From Planctomycetota bacterium (GTDB taxonomy: Bacteria; Planctomycetota; GCA-002687715): a stretch of 11,002 bases of DNA. A program made the translations under genes and the position numbers. Below, piece after piece: positions 1 to 4,715 of the stretch (the stretch's first letter is position 1; every line of letters starts with the position of its first letter). The stretch is from contig JABSRK010000095.1 of the NCBI GenBank assembly GCA_013213915.1, positions 1 through 11,002 of the forward strand, in the 5' to 3' direction. The notes beneath the pieces were generated by a model that was not told the origin of the DNA, searched no databases, and saw nothing but the letters and a program-made list of their open reading frames with translations.

Positions 1-298
1 CGGCGATGCCGAGATCGGCGCGGGGGCGAACGTGGGGGCGGGAACCATCACTGCGAACTGGGACGGTCAGGACCATCACTCCACCATCGTGGAGGCCGGC
101 GTTCACCTGGGATCGGGCACGGTCCTGGTCGCGCCCGTCAAGGTGGGCCGTGAGGGCCGGACCGGAGCCGGCGCGGTGGTTCCGGCTGGTCGGGACGTCA
201 AGCCCGGCGAGACGGTCGTGGGCGTCCCGGCGCGCACGCTGAGCGACAAGAAGAACCAGACCAAGGGTCGGCGCCGTCGACCCCGGAGAAAGTCATGA
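1..298 (+). CDS. glmU: Bifunctional GlmU, C-terminal fragment (acetyltransferase left-handed beta-helix)
   Basis: This is the 3' end of a gene whose start lies before the window; frame 2 is open from base 2 to TGA at 296-298. GlmU acetylates glucosamine-1-phosphate and then uridylates it to UDP-GlcNAc, the precursor of peptidoglycan and lipid A. The visible ~98 residues are the last hexapeptide-repeat coils. They begin GDAEIGAGANVGAGTIT and continue ANWDG and LVAPVKVG, which align with the GlmU signature GAGTITCNYDG and the QLVAPVTVG strand, so this is GlmU rather than a generic acyltransferase. The usual Tyr of NYDG, near the acetyl-CoA site, is Trp here. The protein ends in a strongly basic tail (KGRRRRPRRKS). 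Its stop overlaps the rplY start as ATGA, so translation is probably coupled. Many bacteria have prs between glmU and rplY; here it is absent. Confidence 0.9.
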   Translation, partial: GDAEIGAGANVGAGTITANWDGQDHHSTIVEAGVHLGSGTVLVAPVKVGREGRTGAGAVVPAGRDVKPGETVVGVPARTLSDKKNQTKGRRRRPRRKS

Positions 299-936
299 AG
301 ATCGTCACCCTCTCTGCTGAGCAGCGCGACGCGCTCGGGTCGGCCAACGCCCGTCGTCTGCGCCGGGCGGGGCGACTGCCGGTCAACCTGTACGGGATGG
401 GTCGTCCCACGGTCAACTTCTCGCTCGACGCGCATGCGTTTGCGCTGGGTTTCGCGCGTGGAAATCGCATGTTCGAGTTGGAGGTCGGCGATCAGACCCA
501 GGTGTGTCTGCTGAAGGACGTCCAGTACGACGCGCTCGGCGACCACATCCAGCATGCAGACTTCTGGCGGGTGGATGAAGACACGCCGGTCACGGTCAAC
601 GTGGCGTTGGAGTTCGTAGGTGTTCCCGTCCAGGTCACCGGGGCGGTCATCGACTACGTGATGCGCGAGGTACGCGTCAGTTGTGTCCCGCGCAGGATCC
701 CTCACCACCTCGAGATCGAGGTCGCGGGACTGCAGGTCGGGGAGCACATCGAGGCCAAGGACATCGCGCTCCCCGAAGGTACTGCACTGGTCGATCCTCC
801 GGACACGACGGTCGCCACCTTCCACTACAAGCACGCTCAGGCCATGGAGGAGGACGAAGAGACGACAGAAGGTGACGACGACGCCGAGCCGGAGGTGATT
901 ACCGAGCGGAAGCCGGACGAGGGGTCCGACGCGTAG
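295..936 (+). CDS. rplY: 50S ribosomal protein bL25, long (Ctc/TL5) form
   Basis: bL25 binds 5S rRNA in the large subunit. The 213-residue protein is the two-domain Ctc/TL5 type. Residues 1-94 form the 5S-binding domain, with RRAGRLPVNLYG (23-34) matching the family RREGKIPAVLYG and LLKDVQYDALGDHIQHADFW (72-91) matching the KDVQYDP..HVDF signature. Residues 98-178 form the beta-rich C-terminal domain. Residues 183-213 are an acidic, presumably disordered tail (EEDEETTEGDDD and on). The ATG at 295 has GGAG at 285-288, six bases upstream. It overlaps the glmU stop, and pth follows after two adjacent TAG codons (934-939). The rplY-pth order is widely conserved. Confidence 0.95.
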   Translation: MKIVTLSAEQRDALGSANARRLRRAGRLPVNLYGMGRPTVNFSLDAHAFALGFARGNRMFELEVGDQTQVCLLKDVQYDALGDHIQHADFWRVDEDTPVTVNVALEFVGVPVQVTGAVIDYVMREVRVSCVPRRIPHHLEIEVAGLQVGEHIEAKDIALPEGTALVDPPDTTVATFHYKHAQAMEEDEETTEGDDDAEPEVITERKPDEGSDA

Positions 937-952
937 TAGTGAAGAACGGATC

Positions 953-2164
953 GTGGTGGGGATCGGAAACCCCGGTCCCGAGTACGAGGCAACACGGCAC
1001 AACGCCGGGTTTCTCGTGTTGGATCAGGTCGCACGGCAACTCGAACACGCGTTCGAACCCGAAGGCCCGGTCCTGGTTGCTCGAGGCGCGACCGAAGCCG
1101 GGCCCTACCGGCTGGTCAAGCCTCAGGCTTATGTGAATAGAACCGGTGAGGCGCTCGTTGAGCATCTCGCCGGAACGTTGGTGGACCCGGCAAGGATCCT
1201 CGTCGTCGTGGACGACCTGGCTCTGGACCCCGGGGTTCTCCGTTTGAGAGTTCAGGGCTCTGCGGGAGGCCACAACGGTCTCCGGTCACTGTCCGGGGCT
1301 CTTGGGACGGAGTCGTTCCCACGCCTCAGGGTGGGGATCGGCGGCGTCCCGTCGTCGGTGTGGCGAGAGCACGTGCTCTCACCGTTCACCGACGAGGAGG
1401 TGCCCGTCGTGGCGGATGCGTTCGCGCACGCCGCCCGAGGGGTGCTCGGCTTCCTGCAAGGCCAGGGCGTCGAGAGCCTCCAACCACAACTGAACCGCAC
1501 CTCTCCCTCGGCCGGTGTCACTGATCGGGGGACGTCGAGTCCGTTTTTAGCGGCGCGCGCCGCGACGGAGGAGGCGACCGTGAGGCGCGGCCGGAAGGTC
1601 GCCCGTGGAGACACCCAAGTGACCGAGACTCTCAACAAGTACGAGGGCATGTTCCTCCTGAACAACAGCCGCCTCCCCGAGGAGGCTGGTTCGGGTGTGG
1701 GACGCGTCAACGAGTTCTTCGAGAAGCACGGCGTCAAGGCCGTACGCGTCGACGTCTGGGGCGAACGCCGGCTCGCCTATCCCGTTGCCAGGCAGAAGCG
1801 CGGCACCTACGTCCTCTCCCATTTCGAGGCCTCCGGGGCATCGATTGAATCGATGAACCGCGAGATCTCGATCCTCGAGGACATCCTCCGTGTGCTGTTC
1901 GTGCGCCACGGGGAGGAGTTCCCGGAGTTCAAGACGGCTGCCGAGATGGAGTCGGTGCGCCCACGGCACGATGATGACGACCGCGGTGGTCGCGGTAATG
2001 ATCGCCGTGACCGTCCGGGCCCGCGTGCCGCGTCGCCTCCGGCAGATGCTCCGGCAGATGCTCCGGCAGATGCTCCGGCAGATGCTCCGGCAGATGCTCC
2101 GGCAGATGCTCCGGCGGATGCTGACCCGACTCCCGAGGCCCCGAAGGACGACAGCACGAGCTGA
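953..2164 (+). CDS. pth: Peptidyl-tRNA hydrolase, reading frame continuing without a stop into bS6
   Basis: Pth cleaves peptidyl-tRNA released from stalled ribosomes and recycles tRNA. Residues 1-184 are a full Pth domain: GIGNPGPEY (3-11) with Asn6, TRHNAG with His16 (E. coli His20), KPQAYVNRTG with Asn62 (Asn68), VVVDDLALDPG with Asp87 (Asp93), and GGHNGL with Asn108 (Asn114). All catalytic and tRNA-binding residues are present. The GTG at 953 gives an N-terminus about three residues shorter than usual (family M-K-L-I-V-G-L-G-N-P). No ATG or GTG lies just upstream in frame and no convincing Shine-Dalgarno is seen, so the exact start is uncertain. Homology ends near base 1500, but the frame stays open through a ~40-residue linker into rpsF, so the first in-frame stop is at 2162-2164. 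Either a Pth-S6 fusion (403 aa) is made, or bS6 is also initiated internally at 1619. Confidence 0.9.
   Translation: MVGIGNPGPEYEATRHNAGFLVLDQVARQLEHAFEPEGPVLVARGATEAGPYRLVKPQAYVNRTGEALVEHLAGTLVDPARILVVVDDLALDPGVLRLRVQGSAGGHNGLRSLSGALGTESFPRLRVGIGGVPSSVWREHVLSPFTDEEVPVVADAFAHAARGVLGFLQGQGVESLQPQLNRTSPSAGVTDRGTSSPFLAARAATEEATVRRGRKVARGDTQVTETLNKYEGMFLLNNSRLPEEAGSGVGRVNEFFEKHGVKAVRVDVWGERRLAYPVARQKRGTYVLSHFEASGASIESMNREISILEDILRVLFVRHGEEFPEFKTAAEMESVRPRHDDDDRGGRGNDRRDRPGPRAASPPADAPADAPADAPADAPADAPADAPADADPTPEAPKDDSTS
1500..1618 (+). other. Stop-free linker between the Pth and bS6 domains
   Basis: About 40 codons resemble neither Pth nor S6 (TSPSAGVTDRG...RRGRKVARGD). In the pth frame there is no stop. 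Stops exist in the other two frames (TGA 1522, TAG 1548, TGA 1581). A 12-bp perfect palindrome, CGGCGCGCGCCG, lies at 1551-1562 just after TTTTTAG. It is not a normal terminator, because the T run is on the wrong side. The region may be the leftover intergenic spacer, translated by chance, or a true interdomain linker. Confidence 0.55.
1606..1610 (+). promoter_or_regulatory. Shine-Dalgarno for rpsF
   Basis: TGGAG ends eight bases before the GTG at 1619. It supports independent initiation of bS6 inside the longer pth frame. Confidence 0.55.
1619..2164 (+). CDS. rpsF: 30S ribosomal protein bS6 with long C-terminal repeat tail
   Basis: bS6 pairs with bS18 on the 30S platform. From GTG 1619 the product is 181 aa, against about 95-135 in most bacteria. 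Residues 1-114 are the S6 fold: LNKYEGMFLLNN (5-16), VDVWGERRLAYPVARQKRG (44-62, the W-G-x-R-x-L-A-Y-x-I signature) and ILRVLFVRH (89-97). Residues 116-137 are Asp/Arg/Gly-rich (RHDDDDRGGRGNDRRDRPG). Residues 141-168 are seven PADA repeats, followed by an acidic end. The GTG was chosen because it begins exactly at the S6 fold and has TGGAG eight bases upstream. The frame is, however, shared with pth, which has no stop, so bS6 could also exist as the C-terminal part of a fusion. rpsR follows after 15 nt. The ssb gene that sits between rpsF and rpsR in many bacteria is missing. Confidence 0.93.
   Translation: MTETLNKYEGMFLLNNSRLPEEAGSGVGRVNEFFEKHGVKAVRVDVWGERRLAYPVARQKRGTYVLSHFEASGASIESMNREISILEDILRVLFVRHGEEFPEFKTAAEMESVRPRHDDDDRGGRGNDRRDRPGPRAASPPADAPADAPADAPADAPADAPADAPADADPTPEAPKDDSTS
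2039..2122 (+). repeat. Seven 12-bp tandem repeats inside rpsF
   Basis: The unit CCGGCAGATGCT, encoding Pro-Ala-Asp-Ala, is repeated seven times head to tail. Copies 1-6 are identical at the DNA level. Copy 7 differs by one silent base (GCA to GCG). Identity of synonymous positions suggests recent expansion by replication slippage rather than selection on the protein alone. Confidence 0.95.
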
Positions 2165-2179
2165 TCGAGGAGAACGAAC

Positions 2180-2464
2180 ATGGCCCTTTCAAGCAGCAAG
2201 CTGAAAGAAAAGCGCAAGCGTAAGAACAAGTTCAAGAAGTTCACCGAGCGCGCGCGTTGTCGCTGGACGCAGGGCAGGCGGGAGAACCGCGACGCTGTCC
2301 TCGTCATCGACTACAAGAATGTCGAGCTACTTCTGAAGCTCATCACGTCCCAGGGCAAGATCTACTCGCGCAAGCGTGCCCAGGCGGGCCCGCGTGCGCA
2401 GCAGCGGATCAAGCAGGCCATCAAGCGCGCCCGCTACATGGCGCTCGTGCCGTATACCGGCTGA
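2180..2464 (+). CDS. rpsR: 30S ribosomal protein bS18
   Basis: bS18 binds 16S rRNA together with bS6. The 94-residue protein has a lysine-rich N-terminal extension (residues 8-20). The conserved core follows: IDYKNVELLLKLITSQGKI (43-61), close to the family IDYKDVELLKRFISERGKI, and IKQAIKRARYMALVPY (77-92), the standard C-terminus. The usual CRFC and TGTCAKHQR segments read CRWTQG and QAGPRAQQR, so only one cysteine remains; this is a cysteine-poor variant unlikely to bind zinc. The ATG is preceded by AGGAG at 2168-2172, seven bases upstream. Gaps of 15 and 18 nt to rpsF and rplI indicate one operon. Confidence 0.95.
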   Translation: MALSSSKLKEKRKRKNKFKKFTERARCRWTQGRRENRDAVLVIDYKNVELLLKLITSQGKIYSRKRAQAGPRAQQRIKQAIKRARYMALVPYTG

Positions 2465-2482
2465 TCACTCCGGAGAAATGCC

Positions 2483-3076
2483 ATGATCGAACTCCTTCTT
2501 ATCGAGGACGTTGACAATCTCGGCAAGCGGGGTGACACGGTCAGCGTGAAGGCGGGCTTTGCTCGTAACCACCTGATCCCCCTGCACTACGCCGTGTCCG
2601 TGAATGCCGACAACGTGAAGATGGTCGAAAAGCGTCGTGTGGCGTGGTTGGCCGAGGAGGCGAAGCTCATCGAGGAGTTGCAGGAGCTTGCGAGTCATGT
2701 CGCGAAGCTCGACTTGAGGATCGTCACGAAGGCGACCGATCAGGGGCACCTCTACGGCTCGGTTACCGCCAAGGACGTCGCTGACGCGGCCGCTGCGAGC
2801 GGCGTCTCGTTCGACGCCAAGTGCGTCCGGTTCCAGGGCGACCTCAAGGAGGTCGGCGACTACGAGGTCCCCGTCCGTCTGCACGAGCAGGTGAATGTCA
2901 CGATTCCTGTCCGCATTCGCATGGAGGGGAACGAGGACTGGGTCCCAGGTGACCGGTCGGCGGCCGAGCCCGCTGCGGCGGCCGAGCCTGCCCCGGCGGC
3001 TGAGCCCGCCCCGGCGGCCGAGCCTGCCCCGGCGGCTGAGCCCGCCCCCACCGAAGACGCTCCCCCCGCGGAATAA
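2483..3076 (+). CDS. rplI: 50S ribosomal protein bL9 with Ala-Glu-Pro repeat tail
   Basis: bL9 binds 23S rRNA at the base of the L1 stalk and helps keep the reading frame. Residues 1-50 are the N-terminal rRNA-binding domain, with EDVDNLGKRGDTVSVKAGFA and the RNHLIP motif (8-33). Residues 51-75 are the connecting helix and about 80-149 the C-terminal domain (YGSVTAKDVADA at 91-102, VPVRLHEQV at 129-137). This complete protein would be about 150 aa; here 197 residues are encoded because residues 160-189 are five AAEPAP repeats, followed by TEDAPPAE. The ATG has GGAG at 2472-2475, seven bases upstream. It is the last gene of the translation block; a gene-free 223 nt follows. Confidence 0.95.
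   Translation: MIELLLIEDVDNLGKRGDTVSVKAGFARNHLIPLHYAVSVNADNVKMVEKRRVAWLAEEAKLIEELQELASHVAKLDLRIVTKATDQGHLYGSVTAKDVADAAAASGVSFDAKCVRFQGDLKEVGDYEVPVRLHEQVNVTIPVRIRMEGNEDWVPGDRSAAEPAAAAEPAPAAEPAPAAEPAPAAEPAPTEDAPPAE
2960..3049 (+). repeat. Five 18-bp tandem repeats inside rplI
   Basis: The 18-bp unit encodes Ala-Ala-Glu-Pro-Ala-Pro (the first copy ends Ala-Ala). Copies 2 and 4 are identical in DNA and copies 3 and 5 nearly so, differing from copies 2 and 4 at the same silent positions (GCC/GCT and CCT/CCC). The array therefore looks like a duplicated 36-bp unit, evidence of recent slippage or unequal exchange. Confidence 0.93.
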
Positions 3077-3081
3077 GGTAT

Positions 3082-3119
3082 GGACCGAGCCGCGGAGCCC
3101 CTCCGGGGCGCCGCGGTCC
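3082..3119 (+). terminator. GC-rich stem-loop after rplI, possible terminator
   Basis: Six bases after the rplI stop, CCGCGG-A-GCCCC (3090-3101) can pair with GGGGC-G-CCGCGG (3105-3116) around a three-base TCC loop, with one A/G mismatch. GGA (3082-3084) can extend the base of the stem with TCC (3117-3119) across a bulge. No T run follows, so intrinsic termination is uncertain. It could instead protect the mRNA 3' end. Confidence 0.35.
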
Positions 3120-3189
3120 CGCGCGGCTGAGGGTGCTTACGTTCCCACAATGCTCACGTGGGATGTCGGACCCGCGTCCTAAGCTGAAT

Positions 3190-3209
3190 GGCTGCAGCGA
3201 GTCGCAGCC
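3190..3209 (+). repeat. Short inverted repeat upstream of dnaB
   Basis: GGCTGC (3190-3195) and GCAGCC (3204-3209) form a perfect 6-bp stem with an 8-nt loop, about 90 nt before the dnaB start. It might be an operator or a leader hairpin. The rest of 3077-3299 shows no credible gene and no convincing -35/-10 pair; TACGAT at 3259-3264 is only a weak -10 candidate. Confidence 0.3.
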
Positions 3210-3299
3210 GATGGGTCTCGGCGAGGGAAATCCCGCGGAGCAGCGTCGGCGTCCGTCATACGATGCGCGTCTTTTGCGTGGAAGCCGGGGGAGGGCCGC

Positions 3300-4655
3300 A
3301 TGTTCGAAGAGGGCGAGGGCGTAGCACCGCCGCACAGCCGTGAGGCGGAGATGAGCGTTCTCGGCGCGATCATGCTGGACGCGGATGCGCTCGGCACGGT
3401 CGCGTCGTTGGTGCAGCCGGACGACTTCTACCAGGACGCCCACAAGATCATCTTCGAGACCATCATCGGTCTCGACGCTCAGAGCATCACCGCCGACCTC
3501 GTGACCCTCTGCGATGCACTCGACCGCTCCGAACAGTCGGACCGCATCGGTGGCAAGGCCTACATCGTCGAGTTGCTCGAGGTCCTGCCCTCCGCGGCGA
3601 ATGCGGAGCACTACGCCAAGATCGTCCGCGAGAAGTCGGTGCGGCGACAGCTCCTGCGAGCGGCCGACTCGATCCGTTTGGAGGCGCTCACCTCTTCGGA
3701 CGCCGCGCCCGAAGTCCTCGATCGAGCCGAGCAAGCGGTGTTCGACATCGGCGAGAAGGAGGGGGCGCAGGGGACCGTCATCGTCGGGCAGGTTCTGGAA
3801 TCGACCTTCTCGCAGATCGAGCAGCGGTTTGAGCAGAAAGGCGCGCTGACGGGACTCGACACGGGCTTCTACCGACTGAATGACTACACCGCCGGCTTGC
3901 AGCGGGGCGATTTTGTCGTTGTCGCGGGCCGCCCGTCCATCTGTAAGACCACCTTGGCGTTGAACATGGTGCTGAACGCGGCGATTGCCGACGACGCGCG
4001 GTGCCTCTTCATGAGCCTCGAGATGTCAGCTGAGCAGGTCGCCCAGAACATGTTATGCGCCATCTCCGGCGTGGATGGCAATGTGGTCCGAAAGGGCAAC
4101 CTGACGGATCGCGACTGGGTGAAACTCAACGACGCGGCCGGCGTTCTTCACGAGCGGAAGATCCTCATTGACGCGACACCCGGACTGACGCCCATGGCGA
4201 TCCGGACGAAAGCGCGCCGGGTCGCCAAGAGGCTCCGTGGCATCGACATCATCGTCGTGGACTACCTGCAGATGGTGGCGTCGCCTCCCAAGTCCGAGAA
4301 CCGGCAGCAGGAAATCTCTCTCATCTCGCGGAATCTGAAGGAGCTCGCTCGCGAACTGGAGTGTCCGGTCGTCGCTCTCTCACAGCTCAATCGGTCGGTA
4401 GATAGTCGTGAGGACCATCGCCCGCGCATGTCCGATCTTCGCGAGTCGGGCGCGATCGAGCAGGATGCCGACCTCATCTGCTTTCTCTACCGAGAGAGCT
4501 ACTACAAGCAGGAAGACCCGGACGAGGCGCAGCCGGGTAAGGCCAGTGAGTTGATCATCGCCAAGCAGCGCAACGGGCCCACCGGCACGATTCAGTTGAC
4601 GTTCTTCCCCCACCGACTGAAGTTCGAGAACGCGGTCGGTGGCGGGGAGGCGTAG
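3300..4655 (+). CDS. dnaB: Replicative DNA helicase DnaB with altered Walker A motif
   Basis: DnaB is the hexameric 5'-3' helicase of the replication fork. At 451 aa it has the usual length. Residues 10-110 are the N-terminal collar domain (PPHSREAEMSVLGAIMLD, DDFYQDAHKIIFE, GGKAYIVELLEVLPSAAN); a linker helix leads to the RecA-like domain from about 180. Seen there are SLEMSAEQ with Glu241, the Walker B strand IIVVDYLQM with Asp321, LSQLNRSVDSREDHRPRMSD, LRESGAIEQDADLI, and the KQRNGPTG finger with Lys422 and Arg424 (E. coli Lys440/Arg442). The P-loop reads GRPSICKT (210-217): Cys215 (TGT, 3942-3944) replaces the near-invariant Gly before the Lys, one base from GGT. Everything else is intact, so it is either a real variant or a base error. 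The ATG follows a GGGGGAGGG Shine-Dalgarno. rplI-dnaB is a common order. Confidence 0.95.
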   Translation: MFEEGEGVAPPHSREAEMSVLGAIMLDADALGTVASLVQPDDFYQDAHKIIFETIIGLDAQSITADLVTLCDALDRSEQSDRIGGKAYIVELLEVLPSAANAEHYAKIVREKSVRRQLLRAADSIRLEALTSSDAAPEVLDRAEQAVFDIGEKEGAQGTVIVGQVLESTFSQIEQRFEQKGALTGLDTGFYRLNDYTAGLQRGDFVVVAGRPSICKTTLALNMVLNAAIADDARCLFMSLEMSAEQVAQNMLCAISGVDGNVVRKGNLTDRDWVKLNDAAGVLHERKILIDATPGLTPMAIRTKARRVAKRLRGIDIIVVDYLQMVASPPKSENRQQEISLISRNLKELARELECPVVALSQLNRSVDSREDHRPRMSDLRESGAIEQDADLICFLYRESYYKQEDPDEAQPGKASELIIAKQRNGPTGTIQLTFFPHRLKFENAVGGGEA

Positions 4656-4715
4656 GTCCTGGCTGCGCGGCTTTACAGGGCGGTTTCAGAGGTTACGCTC
4701 CCCCAGGAGACGGGG

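Noticed and set aside
103..1002. 299-codon minus-strand open frame over glmU/rplY
   Set aside because: Antisense to well-supported glmU and rplY, with an Arg/Asp-rich composition typical of shadow frames.
1551..1562. Palindrome CGGCGCGCGCCG as a pth terminator
   Set aside because: It has no downstream T run and almost no loop, and lies in the linker directly before rpsF, where termination would be unexpected.
2039..2122. Regular short repeats resembling a repeat array
   Set aside because: The 12-bp units abut with no spacers and stay in the rpsF frame; this is a coding tandem repeat, not CRISPR.
3133..3324. 63-codon plus-strand frame between rplI and dnaB
   Set aside because: No Shine-Dalgarno, runs into dnaB in another frame, and Arg/Ser-rich composition without family likeness.
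2898..3734. 278-codon minus-strand open frame across the rplI-dnaB gap
   Set aside because: It is the antisense of the rplI repeat and of dnaB, giving a low-complexity Pro/Arg/Gln product; no domain is recognisable.
4672..4699. TTTACA and TACGCT 16 bp apart before bamA, a possible promoter
   Set aside because: The -10 matches only three of six positions, and transcription would start inside the bamA Shine-Dalgarno.
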